Positions 7,787 through 16,431 of a stretch of DNA of 40,264 nucleotides are shown one piece after another. Within the stretch, counting starts at the first letter, position 1. Every line of letters starts with the position of its first letter. This DNA is from Cyanobium sp. CACIAM 14 (lineage in GTDB: Bacteria; Cyanobacteriota; Cyanobacteriia; PCC-6307; Cyanobiaceae): NCBI GenBank assembly GCA_000708525.1, contig JMRP01000025.1, positions 1 through 40,264 of the forward strand. Direction: 5' to 3'. Both the position numbers and the translations under genes were made by a program. The notes below the pieces were generated by a model. That model ran no database searches, was not told the origin of the DNA, and saw nothing but the letters and a program-made list of their open reading frames with translations.

Positions 7787-10620
7787 AGCCCCACCGCCAC
7801 GTGGCTGTTGGCCTCGATGCGGCCGAGCACCTGGCGCGCCCGCAGCACCACCGACGCCGGTACCCCCGCCAGGCGGGCCGCCTCGATCCCGTAGCTGCGG
7901 CTCGCTCCCCCCCGGCAGACCCGGTGCAGGAACACCAGATCCTCGCCGGTCTCCTCCACCAGCACCTGGGCATTGCCGACGTTGGGCAGCAGCTCGGCGA
8001 GTTCGTTCAGCTCGTGGTAATGGGTGGCGAAGATGGTGCGGGCGCCGATGCTGTCGGCCAGGTGCTCGGCCACGGCCCAGGCGATCGAGAGGCCGTCGAA
8101 GGTGGCCGTGCCCCGCCCGATCTCGTCGAGCAGCACCAGGGAGCGCGGGCTGGCGTGGTGAAGGATGTTGGCGGTCTCGGCCATCTCCACCATGAAGGTG
8201 GACTGACCGCTGGCCAGGTCGTCCACGGCGCCCACCCGGGTGAAGATGCGGTCGGCGATGCCGAGGCGGGCCGAGCGGGCCGGAATCCAGCTGCCGATCT
8301 GGGCCATCAGCTGCAGCAGGCCGCTCTGGCGCAGGTAACAGCTCTTGCCGCTGGCATTCGGGCCGGTGAGCACGAGCAGGTCCGGCGCCTGGCTGCCATC
8401 GGGGCCGGGGGCCGCCAGGTGCAGGTCGTTGGCGGTGAAGCTCGTCTCCACCAGCAGCTGTTCCACCACCGGATGGCGTCCGGCCTCGATCACCAGCTCC
8501 CGTCCCTCGCTGAGTTCGGGGCGGCAGTAGCCGCCGGTCGCGGCCACCTCCGCCAGGGAGGCCAGGGCGTCCAGTTCCGCCACCCGTCGGGCGGCCGCCC
8601 GGATCGCTCCGGCGGCCTCCCCCACCACGCGCCGCAGCGCGCAGAAGAGGTCGTACTCGCGCTGGCAGGCCCGGGCGCGCAGCTGCAGGATGCGCCCCTC
8701 GCGGCCCTTGAGCTCGGGAGTCACGAAGCGCTCCTCGTTGGCCAGGGTCTGACGGCGGATCCAGTGGTCGGGCACGGCGGCGGCCCTGGCCCGGCTCACC
8801 GCCAGGAAGTAGCCGAAGGTGCGGTGGTACTGGAGACGCAGGTTGGGATTGCCGCTCGCCTTCCGCTCGATCGCCTCCTGCCGCGCCAGCCACTGCTCCT
8901 GGTCGTCGAGCCGGTTGCGCAGGCCGTCGAGCACTGGGTCGACCCCGTCGTGCAGCAGACCCCCCTCGCTGAGCGAGAGCGGCGGGGCCTCCACCAGCTG
9001 ATGGCGCACCGTCTCGGCCAGGGCGGTCAGCTCGGGCCACGGACCCTTCAGGGCCGCCAGGGGGGCGCTGCGGCAGGGGGCCACCAGGGCCGCCAGGCGG
9101 GGCAGCCGCTCCAGGCCGTCGGCCAGGGCCACCAGGTCGCGGGCGGAGGCGCTGCCGGCGCCGGCCCGGCCCGCCAGCCGCTCCAGATCGCCCATGGGCC
9201 GCAGCAGCCGGCGCAGCCCCAGCCGCAGGGAACGCTGAGCCACCAGCTCGCTCACCGCCTCCTGGCGCTCCAGGATCGCCGCGAGGTCCACCAGGGGTGC
9301 CTCGATCCAGCGCCGCAGGCAGCGGCCGCCCATGGAGGTGGCGGTGCGGTCGAGGGCCCAGAGCAGGGATCCGTGCAGGGAGCCCCCCAGCTGGGTGCGG
9401 GTGAGTTCCAGGTTGCGGCGGGTCTGGGCGTCGAGCACCAGCTGGTCGCCGGCGTGCCAGAGGCTGGGCATCTCCAGGGGGATCGCGGCGGCCAGGGACC
9501 GGTCGGCAGGCTCGGCCGCGGGCTGGGTAGTTTCCAGATAGGCCAGCAGACCACCGGCAGCCCGCAGCGCCAGCGGGGCCTCCCCCAGCCCCAGACCGTC
9601 GAGGCTGGCCAGGCGGAAGCGGCGGCGCAGCAGGGCGTCGGCCTCCGGTGTCTCGAAGGGGGTGCGGGCCAGGGGCGTGAGCCGCAGTCCTTCGGGGCAC
9701 CAGGGGGGCGCCTCCCCCTGGCCGGGCCACACCACCTCGGCGGGCTCCAGCTGCAGCAGCTCCTGGTGGAGGGCGCCGCTGCCGCGGCGCTCGGTCAGCC
9801 GGAACTCGCCCGTGCTGACATCGGCCACGGCCAGCCCCCAGTGGCCCGCCTGGCTGCCGTCGCCTTCGAGCACCACGGCGCAGAGCCAGTTGTTGCGGCG
9901 GGCCGCCAGCATCCCCTCCTCCAGCACCGTGCCGGGGGTGAGCACCCGGGTGATGCCCCGGCGCAGCAGGGCGCCCTTGGAGGGGGTGGCCTCAAGCTGG
10001 TCGCACAGGGCCACGCTCAGGCCGCGGCGCACCAGGTCGGCGCAGTACCGCTCGGCGGCGTGATACGGGATGCCCGCCATCGGCACCCGGCCGATGCCCT
10101 TGCCAGCGTCCTTGCCGGTGAGGGTGAGCTCCAGCAGGCGCGAGAGCAGGATCGCGTCCTCGAAGAAGAATTCGTAGAAGTCGCCCAGCCGGTAGAGCAG
10201 CACCCGCTCGGGGTGCGCCGCCTTCAGCTCCACGTAGTGGCGCAGCACCGGCGTGAGCGCGGCCGGATCCACCAGGGAATGGTGGTGCCAGCGGGGCAGG
10301 TCCCCATCGGGGCCGTCCACGGCGCCGCGTCCGCTGGGCTCCTGCGGGGTGGTGTCCGGGGCTGCCTGGCTGGTGGCGCCGGCCACCTGCCGCCGGCGGG
10401 GCCGGGCGGTGGCGTCGGCCAGCAGCGCCTGCTCGTCCAGTTCGCCACGGTCCTCCACGCGAAGGACTTCCGCACCGCGGCCCTGCCTGATGCCCTCCCC
10501 CCCGTCGGAAGAGGGCGAGGCCTCGTCCCCGGTCGTCGCGTCCCCCAGCAGAGCGAACAGCTCTCCCTGCAGGCTCGGATCGTCCGCGAGCGTCAGCTGC
10601 TGCTGGACTTCCCTGGCCAT
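7762..10620 (-). CDS. mutS: DNA mismatch repair protein MutS
   Basis: A 952-residue MutS1. It binds mismatches as a dimer and recruits MutL. An N-terminal extension of about 110 residues, rich in charged residues, precedes the mismatch-binding domain, where [12 protein letters not shown] (about 145-156) carries the F-x-E mismatch-reading motif. The ATPase domain near residue 750 has the P-loop [14 protein letters not shown], a variant of the more common GPNMGGKS form; further on [11 protein letters not shown] is Walker B and FATHYHEL the switch region. The extension makes it longer than the common 850-890 residues. The start is ATG at 10620. Its 3' end overlaps cobH tail-to-tail, and it is divergent from psbZ across a 143-base gap. 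Confidence 0.96.
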   Translation of the reverse strand: MAREVQQQLTLADDPSLQGELFALLGDATTGDEASPSSDGGEGIRQGRGAEVLRVEDRGELDEQALLADATARPRRRQVAGATSQAAPDTTPQEPSGRGAVDGPDGDLPRWHHHSLVDPAALTPVLRHYVELKAAHPERVLLYRLGDFYEFFFEDAILLSRLLELTLTGKDAGKGIGRVPMAGIPYHAAERYCADLVRRGLSVALCDQLEATPSKGALLRRGITRVLTPGTVLEEGMLAARRNNWLCAVVLEGDGSQAGHWGLAVADVSTGEFRLTERRGSGALHQELLQLEPAEVVWPGQGEAPPWCPEGLRLTPLARTPFETPEADALLRRRFRLASLDGLGLGEAPLALRAAGGLLAYLETTQPAAEPADRSLAAAIPLEMPSLWHAGDQLVLDAQTRRNLELTRTQLGGSLHGSLLWALDRTATSMGGRCLRRWIEAPLVDLAAILERQEAVSELVAQRSLRLGLRRLLRPMGDLERLAGRAGAGSASARDLVALADGLERLPRLAALVAPCRSAPLAALKGPWPELTALAETVRHQLVEAPPLSLSEGGLLHDGVDPVLDGLRNRLDDQEQWLARQEAIERKASGNPNLRLQYHRTFGYFLAVSRARAAAVPDHWIRRQTLANEERFVTPELKGREGRILQLRARACQREYDLFCALRRVVGEAAGAIRAAARRVAELDALASLAEVAATGGYCRPELSEGRELVIEAGRHPVVEQLLVETSFTANDLHLAAPGPDGSQAPDLLVLTGPNASGKSCYLRQSGLLQLMAQIGSWIPARSARLGIADRIFTRVGAVDDLASGQSTFMVEMAETANILHHASPRSLVLLDEIGRGTATFDGLSIAWAVAEHLADSIGARTIFATHYHELNELAELLPNVGNAQVLVEETGEDLVFLHRVCRGGASRSYGIEAARLAGVPASVVLRARQVLGRIEANSHVAVGLQGRSRAA

Positions 10621-10763
10621 GGGCCCGTGGTCTGGAGCCTGCCGATCGTAAGGGGCCCATCAGGGCCTCCCACAACCTGTGAAGCCCGGGCCGCGGCCCT
10701 CCCCGTCGCCGCCATCCCCCGTGAAAGAATGCGTCGGCACGGTCTTCGCCTGCGCTTCCTCCC

Positions 10764-10952
10764 ATGCAGATCCTCAACACCCTCACGGTTCTGGCTCTGG
10801 TGGTGGTCTCGTTCGTGCTGATCGTGGCGGTCCCGGTGCTCTACGCCAGCAGCGAGGACAGCGGCCGCTCCAACCGGCTGATCCTGCTGGGGGGGCTGGC
10901 CTGGGTGGCCCTGGTGCTGCTCAACTGGGGCATGAGCTACTTCGTGGTCTGA
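10764..10952 (+). CDS. psbZ: Photosystem II protein PsbZ (copy 1)
   Basis: A 62-residue two-helix thylakoid protein of the photosystem II core (PsbZ, formerly Ycf9), involved in antenna-core contact. The two hydrophobic helices are at about 3-27 and 40-61, separated by the polar hinge [11 protein letters not shown] (28-38). The start is ATG at 10764. The ribH TTG start lies four bases after the stop, so the two genes are probably co-transcribed. A near-identical second copy is at 13049, differing at six residues (15, 18, 44, 45, 53 and 59). Confidence 0.95.
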   Translation: MQILNTLTVLALVVVSFVLIVAVPVLYASSEDSGRSNRLILLGGLAWVALVLLNWGMSYFVV

Positions 10953-10956
10953 CCCC

Positions 10957-11442
10957 TTGACGGTTTTCGAAGGCCGCTTCACCGATGTCGCGGCTCTGCG
11001 CATCGCCCTGGTGGTGGCCCGCTTCAACGATCTGGTCACCGGCAGGCTGCTGAGCGGCTGCCTGGATTCGCTCTCCCGCCACGGCATCGACGTCAGTCCC
11101 GAGAGCTCCCAGCTCGATGTGGCCTGGGTGCCGGGCAGCTTCGAGATCCCCCTGGTGGCCCAGCGGCTCGCCGCCAGCGGCCGCTACCAGGTGGTGATCA
11201 CCCTGGGGGCGGTGATCCGGGGCGACACCCCCCATTTCGACGTGGTGGTGGCCGAGGTGAGCAAGGGCGTGGCCGCCGTGGCCAGGGAGACCGGGATTCC
11301 GGTGATCTTCGGGGTGCTCACCACCGACACCCTGCAGCAGGCCCTGGAGCGGGCGGGCATCAAGAGCAACCTGGGCTGGAGCTACGGCCTGCAGGCCCTG
11401 GAGATGGGCAGCCTGATGGCGTCGCTGCCTTCCCGCCCATGA
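10957..11442 (+). CDS. ribH: 6,7-dimethyl-8-ribityllumazine synthase
   Basis: A 161-residue lumazine synthase, the penultimate enzyme of riboflavin synthesis, condensing 5-amino-6-ribitylaminouracil with 3,4-dihydroxybutanone phosphate. Family motifs are clear: [41 protein letters not shown] with the catalytic histidine in the last, and [21 protein letters not shown]. Translation appears to start at TTG 10957, which gives MTVFEGRF, the usual family N-terminus; no ATG is available in frame nearby. The stop overlaps the rfbA start by four bases (ATGA), so psbZ, ribH, rfbA and rfbC read as one operon. Confidence 0.95.
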   Translation: MTVFEGRFTDVAALRIALVVARFNDLVTGRLLSGCLDSLSRHGIDVSPESSQLDVAWVPGSFEIPLVAQRLAASGRYQVVITLGAVIRGDTPHFDVVVAEVSKGVAAVARETGIPVIFGVLTTDTLQQALERAGIKSNLGWSYGLQALEMGSLMASLPSRP

Positions 11443-12347
11443 ACCGGCGCGGCATCATCCTGGCCGGCGGCAGCGGCACCCGGCTGGCGCCCCTCACCAC
11501 GGCGGTCAGCAAGCAGCTGATGCCGGTGTACGACAAGCCGATGATCTACTACCCGCTCAGCACCCTGATGCTGGCGGGCATCCGCGAGGTGCTGGTGATC
11601 ACCACCCCCACCGACCGGCCCGCCTTCGAGCGGCTGCTGGGGGATGGGGCCGCCTGGGGCATGTCGATCCGCTACGCGGTGCAGCCCAGCCCCGACGGCC
11701 TGGCCCAGGCGTTCCTGATCGGCGCCGACTTCCTGGGCGGCGCTCCGGCGGCGCTGGTGCTGGGGGACAACCTGTTCCACGGCCACGACCTGATCCCCCA
11801 GCTCCAGGGGGCCAACGGCGACCGCCCCGGCGCCACGGTGTTCGCCTATCCGGTGCGCGACCCGGAGCGCTACGGGGTGGTGGAGTTCAGTGACGACGGC
11901 CGGGTGCTCAGCATCGAGGAGAAGCCGCCCAGTCCCCGCAGCCGCTATGCCGTGACCGGCCTGTACTTCTACGACGACACGGTGGTGGAGCGGGCACGCC
12001 AGGTGCGGCCCTCCCCCCGGGGGGAACTGGAGATCACCGACCTCAACCAGCTCTACCTCGACGAGGGGCTGCTGCGGGTGGAGCTGATGGGCCGCGGCAT
12101 GGCCTGGCTCGACACCGGCACCCCCGATTCCCTGCACGAGGCCGCCAGCTACATCCAGACCCTGGAGAAACGCCAGGGCCTCAAGGTGGGCTGCCCCGAG
12201 GAGGTGGCCTGGCGGCTGGGCTGGATCGATGACGACACGCTGCACCGCCTGGCCGTGACCGTGAAGAAATCCGGCTATGGCGACTACCTGCTGCGCCTGC
12301 TGCAGGAGGCCAGCGCCGACCACAGGGCCCTGGAGCCCCGGCGATGA
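11439..12347 (+). CDS. rfbA: Glucose-1-phosphate thymidylyltransferase
   Basis: A 302-residue RmlA/RfbA. It joins glucose-1-phosphate and dTTP to give dTDP-glucose, the entry to dTDP-rhamnose and other dTDP-deoxysugars. The nucleotidyltransferase signature [11 protein letters not shown] is at 10-20, K25 follows in [13 protein letters not shown], and the metal-binding [12 protein letters not shown] and the [17 protein letters not shown] segments are present. Length and motifs are normal. It overlaps ribH upstream and rfbC downstream by four bases each. The dehydratase rfbB and reductase rfbD are not in this window, so the pathway must be completed elsewhere in the genome. Confidence 0.95.
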   Translation: MNRRGIILAGGSGTRLAPLTTAVSKQLMPVYDKPMIYYPLSTLMLAGIREVLVITTPTDRPAFERLLGDGAAWGMSIRYAVQPSPDGLAQAFLIGADFLGGAPAALVLGDNLFHGHDLIPQLQGANGDRPGATVFAYPVRDPERYGVVEFSDDGRVLSIEEKPPSPRSRYAVTGLYFYDDTVVERARQVRPSPRGELEITDLNQLYLDEGLLRVELMGRGMAWLDTGTPDSLHEAASYIQTLEKRQGLKVGCPEEVAWRLGWIDDDTLHRLAVTVKKSGYGDYLLRLLQEASADHRALEPRR

Positions 12348-12931
12348 CGATCGAGACGTTCGCCATCGACGGGCCCCTGCTGCTCACCCCGGCGGTGTTC
12401 GGCGACGACCGCGGCTGGTTCAGCGAAAGCTGGAACCGCCGCCGCTTCGCCGAGGCCCTGGGGGTGGCCGAAGCCGAGGCCCCCGAGTTCGTGCAGGACA
12501 ACCACTCCCGTTCGGCGCGGGGGGTGCTGCGGGGGCTGCACTTCCAGATGCTGCCGCACCCCCAGGGCAAGCTCGTGCGCTGCACGCTGGGTGAGGTGTT
12601 CGACGTGGCGGTGGATCTGCGCCAGGGATCGCCCACCCTGGGCCGGTGGGTGGGGGCGCGCCTCAGTGCCGACAACCACCGGCAGCTGTGGGTGCCGGTG
12701 GGCTTCGCCCATGGCTTCCTGACCCTGAGCGAGGTGGCCGAAGTGCAGTACAAGACCGCCGGCTACTGGAGCCGCGAGTGCGAGCGCTCCCTGGCCTGGA
12801 ACGACCCCACCATCGCTGTGGCCTGGCCGCTGCAGGAGCTCCCGGCCCCCCAGGAGCCCCTGCTGGCCCCCAAGGACGCCGCTGCCCCCACCCTGCAGGC
12901 TCTGGCCGCGGCGGGGGATCTCTTCCCCTGA
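12344..12931 (+). CDS. rfbC: dTDP-4-dehydrorhamnose 3,5-epimerase
   Basis: A 195-residue RmlC/RfbC cupin, converting dTDP-4-keto-6-deoxyglucose to dTDP-4-keto-rhamnose. RGLHFQ at 63-68 carries the catalytic H66. Other family segments are [28 protein letters not shown], and [14 protein letters not shown] followed by [10 protein letters not shown]. The start overlaps the rfbA stop (ATGA). The C-terminus has a short alanine/proline-rich tail. A second, more divergent RmlC-like gene at 15883 lies inside the amino-sugar operon and probably acts on a different substrate. Confidence 0.94.
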   Translation: MTIETFAIDGPLLLTPAVFGDDRGWFSESWNRRRFAEALGVAEAEAPEFVQDNHSRSARGVLRGLHFQMLPHPQGKLVRCTLGEVFDVAVDLRQGSPTLGRWVGARLSADNHRQLWVPVGFAHGFLTLSEVAEVQYKTAGYWSRECERSLAWNDPTIAVAWPLQELPAPQEPLLAPKDAAAPTLQALAAAGDLFP

Positions 12932-13048
12932 GGCCCCCTGCCCCTGCGTCCCACACCGTGTGACGGATAACCCCGACGCTGCAGCCGGTCTCCCTCTCCA
13001 TGGCAGGATCGCCTGCGCTGCCTGATCCGGCCCCGAGCCGCCCTGCCC

Positions 13049-13237
13049 ATGCAGATCCTCAACACCCTCACCGTTCTGGCCCTGGTGGTGCTCTCCTTCG
13101 CCCTGATCGTGGCCGTGCCGGTGCTCTACGCCAGCAGCGAGGACAGCGGCCGCTCCAACCGGCTGATCCTGCTGGGCAGCGCCGCCTGGGTGGCCCTGGT
13201 GCTGGTGAACTGGGGGATGAGTTTCTTCGTTGTCTGA
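13049..13237 (+). CDS. psbZ: Photosystem II protein PsbZ (copy 2)
   Basis: A second 62-residue PsbZ, identical to copy 1 at 56 of 62 residues and similar in base sequence over the gene. The changes are V15L, V18A, G44S, L45A, L53V and Y59F, all conservative, so it looks functional. It follows rfbC by 117 bases and precedes the exporter permease by 78 bases. Its upstream sequence does not match that of copy 1 beyond a few bases before the ATG, so it may be expressed separately. Its place among polysaccharide genes is unusual and suggests a duplication that accompanied insertion of sugar genes next to psbZ-ribH (inference). Confidence 0.93.
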   Translation: MQILNTLTVLALVVLSFALIVAVPVLYASSEDSGRSNRLILLGSAAWVALVLVNWGMSFFVV

Positions 13238-13315
13238 GGTCTTCAAGTTGTCGGCGGTGCTCGTCGGGACCCTGGTTTGCTGTGGTCCCACTGTTCTGGC
13301 CTGGTTGGTTTCCCC

Positions 13316-14134
13316 ATGAGTGTCACGCGCATCCAGCCCAGGCGTCGGTTGTCTTTTTTCGAGTGGAAAGAGATCTTCGAATATCGTGATCTCCTCTACT
13401 ATCTCTCACTTCGTGATATCCAGGTCCGCTACAAGCAGACCAGCCTGGGTGTCGTCTGGGTGATTCTCCAGCCGTTGGTGCCGGCCATCATTTTTGCCGT
13501 CTTGTTCGGCAATTTTGCCCGCCTGCCCAGCAATGGCCAGCCCTACCTGTTGATGGTGTTCACGGGCCTGATCCCGTGGAGTCTGTTCAGCAACACCATT
13601 GGCCGTGCTGGCGGGAGCCTGGTGGGCAATGCCAACCTCCTGTCGAAGATCTATTTCCCGCGGCTGATCATCCCCCTGGCCTCCATGGGATCGGTGGTGG
13701 TGGATGGTCTGGTGGGACTGGCGGTTCTGGTGGTGCTGCTGGCCCTCTTCGGTGTGGGTCTGGGATGGCACATGCTGGCCGCGCCCTTCTTCCTTCTGGC
13801 GGCGTTCTTGATGAGCTTCGGGCTCACCCTGATTGTGGCGTCCCTGAATGTCTACCATCGGGATTTCGGCTATGCCGTTCCCTTTGCTCTGCAGGCCTGG
13901 AACTATCTGACTCCGATCGTCTATTCATCATCATTGATTCCCCAGAAGTGGCTGTTTCTCTTTTCCCTTAACCCCACCGTGGGACTCATTGAGGGATTCC
14001 GCTGGTCGGTGCTGGGCGGGGTGCCGATCACCTCCACCATGTTCCTGAGCATGCTGACCGGTCTTGTCGGCTCCCTGCTGATCGGCATGGCCGTGTTTCA
14101 GCGCATCGAAAGGGGCTTCGCCGATATCGTATGA
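13316..14134 (+). CDS. ABC-2 type polysaccharide/polyol-phosphate export permease (Wzm-like)
   Basis: A 272-residue integral membrane protein with six hydrophobic segments, of the Wzm/KpsM/TagG class. It forms the channel through which lipid-linked polysaccharide crosses the inner membrane. The cytoplasmic N-terminus has FEWKEIFEYRDLLYYLSLRDIQVRYKQT split across residues about 15-42, a hallmark of the family, followed by LGVVWVILQPL. The frame opens upstream, but the ATG at 13316 is directly before the conserved region and fits the usual length. Its stop overlaps the start of the ATPase gene (ATGA), as expected for a two-gene exporter. Confidence 0.92.
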   Translation: MSVTRIQPRRRLSFFEWKEIFEYRDLLYYLSLRDIQVRYKQTSLGVVWVILQPLVPAIIFAVLFGNFARLPSNGQPYLLMVFTGLIPWSLFSNTIGRAGGSLVGNANLLSKIYFPRLIIPLASMGSVVVDGLVGLAVLVVLLALFGVGLGWHMLAAPFFLLAAFLMSFGLTLIVASLNVYHRDFGYAVPFALQAWNYLTPIVYSSSLIPQKWLFLFSLNPTVGLIEGFRWSVLGGVPITSTMFLSMLTGLVGSLLIGMAVFQRIERGFADIV

Positions 14135-15393
14135 GTGATTCTTCCGATATCGCCATCACGGTTCGCTCCCTCGGCAAGTCCTACAGAATCGGCCACCTAG
14201 AGACTGTGGCTGCAGGCGAAGCGTCGGCGGAAGGGGCGCCCCGCCGGGGGATCTGGCCCTGGCGGCGGGCAGGCGGCCGGCAGCGGCTGAGCAGCGAGAC
14301 CTTCTGGGCGCTGCGGGATGTGGATTTCGATGTTCCCAGGGGCAAGGTGTTCGGTGTGATTGGCCGCAACGGCGCCGGCAAGAGCACGTTGCTGAAGATC
14401 CTCTCGAGGATCACCGAGCCCTCCACCGGCATGGCCGAGATCCGCGGGCGGGTGGGCTCCCTGCTGGAGGTGGGCACGGGCTTCCACCCCGAGTTCAGCG
14501 GGCGCGAGAACATCTATCTCAACGGCACCTTGCTGGGCATGCGCCGTCGCGAGATCGATCGGGTCTTCGATGCGATCGTCGATTTCGCCGACGTCCATCG
14601 CTTCATCGACACGCCCGTGAAGCGCTATTCCAGTGGCATGTATGTGCGCCTGGCCTTTGCCGTGGCCGCCCATCTGGAGCCCGATATCCTGATCATCGAT
14701 GAAGTGCTGGCGGTGGGTGATCTTCAGTTTCAGAAGAAGTGCCTCGGCAAGATGAAGGATGTCACCGGTCAGGGCCGCACTGTGTTGTTCGTCAGCCACA
14801 GCCTCAGCACGGTGAACAGCCTGTGTGACACGTGCATGTTGCTGGAGAATGGAGGGGTCAGCCAGATCGGGCCCACCGAATCGATCACGGCCTCCTATTT
14901 CGCCAGCAGTGAGGAAACCTCGGGCTCATCGCTCGATCTCCGTGCGGATCCACCCGGCGACAGCCATTGCCGGATGCTCGGGGCCCGGATGGTGGACCGA
15001 TCCGGGGAAAGTCTCAGTTACGCCAACATCGACTGGGAGTTCGGCCTTGAGATGACCTATGAACTTCTGGAGCCGTCCACGGGACCGGTGGTCCCAAATT
15101 TCCATTTCTTCACGGGTGGCCAGTGTGCGTTCGTTACCAGCCCCAGCCAAGACCCTCCTGTTTCTCCCGGTCTGCATCAATCGACGGTCTGGTTGCCAGC
15201 CCGCTTGCTCAATGAGGGTACCTACTCCGTTAACTTTGCTGCTACAACGATGTCTCCACAGTGCGTTCATTTTTATGTGCAGGATCAGTTCTGTTTTCAG
15301 GTGATTGAGGACCTCCATGATGTAGCCCGCCATGGCTACGTTCACAAGGTCCCTGGCGCAGTGAGGCCGCAGTTGAACTGGAGCTTGCAATGA
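14131..15393 (+). CDS. Polysaccharide ABC exporter ATPase with C-terminal carbohydrate-binding region (Wzt-like)
   Basis: A 420-residue ATPase that pairs with the preceding permease. Walker A GRNGAGKST is at 78-86, the signature YSSGM at 166-170, Walker B ILIIDE at 186-191 and the H-loop VSH at 221-223. The spacing between these and the EVGTGFHPEFSGRENI segment (113-128) is typical of the O-antigen/teichoic acid exporters. Residues about 260-415 form an extra beta-rich domain like the Wzt C-terminal domain, which in known systems binds the modified end of the O-polysaccharide. That implies export of a chain with a defined terminal modification (inference). It overlaps both neighbours by four bases. 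Confidence 0.92.
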   Translation: MSDSSDIAITVRSLGKSYRIGHLETVAAGEASAEGAPRRGIWPWRRAGGRQRLSSETFWALRDVDFDVPRGKVFGVIGRNGAGKSTLLKILSRITEPSTGMAEIRGRVGSLLEVGTGFHPEFSGRENIYLNGTLLGMRRREIDRVFDAIVDFADVHRFIDTPVKRYSSGMYVRLAFAVAAHLEPDILIIDEVLAVGDLQFQKKCLGKMKDVTGQGRTVLFVSHSLSTVNSLCDTCMLLENGGVSQIGPTESITASYFASSEETSGSSLDLRADPPGDSHCRMLGARMVDRSGESLSYANIDWEFGLEMTYELLEPSTGPVVPNFHFFTGGQCAFVTSPSQDPPVSPGLHQSTVWLPARLLNEGTYSVNFAATTMSPQCVHFYVQDQFCFQVIEDLHDVARHGYVHKVPGAVRPQLNWSLQ

Positions 15394-15881
15394 TCGCTCC
15401 CGTCTGGGGTACGGGTGGACCCCATGAGAGAATGGCCCCTGAAGCGAGTTGGCTTTCGATGTTCTCTCTGGTAGCCAGGATCCGGAGTAAATTGGCAGGT
15501 ATGGCTGTGTCATTCGACAGTCGCCCTCCGTCCTCCAGGAGACAGGCCATCAAGCGGATCCGGAGGAGTCCGGACCGGTTGGTTCCCTGGCTGGATGTCA
15601 TCGGGCTTGTCAAGGAGGACTTTCCCGACAGCCTTCGCGAACAGGTCCAATCTCATGACCTGACACGCAGCGGCGTGATTCTTTTCTTCCAGGAGGAGCT
15701 GCAGAACCGCATGGCTACCGATCTGCTGCAGACTGGCGAGATGACCGCCGAGCGGATGCGGGGGTTTGCGGCGGAGGCCGGGCTTGATGTGGCGTTCCAG
15801 CGCCTCAGCGGCATCGCAGATGGCTGGGGTCTGGAGGACCTCGATGCCTTCACCGTGCTGCGCCAGCCCACCCTCGCCTGA
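15390..15881 (+). CDS. Unknown protein in the exporter operon
   Basis: A 163-residue protein I do not recognise. It overlaps the Wzt-like gene by four bases and the next gene begins two bases after its stop, so it is clearly embedded in the operon. The N-terminal 60 residues are basic and proline/serine-rich; the remainder is mostly helical in character. The last 40 residues (MRGFAAEAGLDVAF, then GLEDLDAFTVLRQP) resemble the tail of a class I methyltransferase, but no SAM-binding motif is present, so it could be a remnant or an accessory subunit. It has no signal peptide or membrane segment. Confidence 0.6.
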   Translation: MIAPVWGTGGPHERMAPEASWLSMFSLVARIRSKLAGMAVSFDSRPPSSRRQAIKRIRRSPDRLVPWLDVIGLVKEDFPDSLREQVQSHDLTRSGVILFFQEELQNRMATDLLQTGEMTAERMRGFAAEAGLDVAFQRLSGIADGWGLEDLDAFTVLRQPTLA

Positions 15882-15882
15882 G

Positions 15883-16431
15883 ATGGCCGGGCCCAGCCAC
15901 CGCGCCACGGCCCTCAAGGGTGTGTTGGAAATTCGGCGCCAGCCGCACGGCGACCACCGTGGCCGTTTCCTGAATGTCTTCCGGCGCGGGGAATGGAACC
16001 AGCTCTGGGGGGAGGACCGGCCGATCGAGCAGGTGAACCTCAGCCACAATCCACGGCCCGGCACGGTCCGCGGACTGCATCTGCAACGGGGAAGGCCTGC
16101 CGAGGTCCGGCTGGTCAGCTGTGTGGTGGGCCGTGTGTGGGACGTGGCCGTGGACCTGCGTCCGGATTCCGCCACGCGAGGCCGTTGGGTGGGGGTGGAG
16201 CTCAGTGCCGAAGCTGGGAACTCTCTGTTGATCCCCACGGGCTGTGCCCATGGATTTCAGGTGTTGGAGCCGGACAGCGCCCTGCTCTACCTTCATGGAG
16301 CTCCCTATCGCCCCATGGAGGAGACGGGTGTGCGCTGGGATGACCCCCAGCTGGGCATCGACTGGCCGATGGAGCCCAGGGAATTGAGCGAGCGCGACCG
16401 GTCGCTCCCTCGGTTGGAGAGCCTGCTATGA
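15883..16431 (+). CDS. RmlC-like dTDP-sugar epimerase
   Basis: A 182-residue cupin of the RmlC family, clearly divergent from rfbC at 12344. RGLHLQ at 63-68 retains the catalytic histidine H66. DVAVDLRPDSATRGRWVGVEL and IPTGCAHGFQVLEPDSALLYL (each a family segment) follow. It probably epimerises a 4-keto-6-deoxy dTDP-sugar at C-3 and/or C-5, as EvaD-type enzymes do in branched amino-sugar pathways. Its stop overlaps the C-methyltransferase start by four bases, which strengthens a shared pathway. The exact substrate cannot be read from the sequence. Confidence 0.85.
   Translation: MAGPSHRATALKGVLEIRRQPHGDHRGRFLNVFRRGEWNQLWGEDRPIEQVNLSHNPRPGTVRGLHLQRGRPAEVRLVSCVVGRVWDVAVDLRPDSATRGRWVGVELSAEAGNSLLIPTGCAHGFQVLEPDSALLYLHGAPYRPMEETGVRWDDPQLGIDWPMEPRELSERDRSLPRLESLL

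Noticed and set aside
7801-10821. A plus-strand open frame of about 1000 codons
   Set aside because: It is the antisense shadow of mutS in very GC-rich DNA; its product is low-complexity Q, G, R and H with no domain.
13266-13289. GGGACC ... GGTCCC hairpin after psbZ copy 2
   Set aside because: Six pairs with a 12-base loop and no T-run; too weak to call a terminator.
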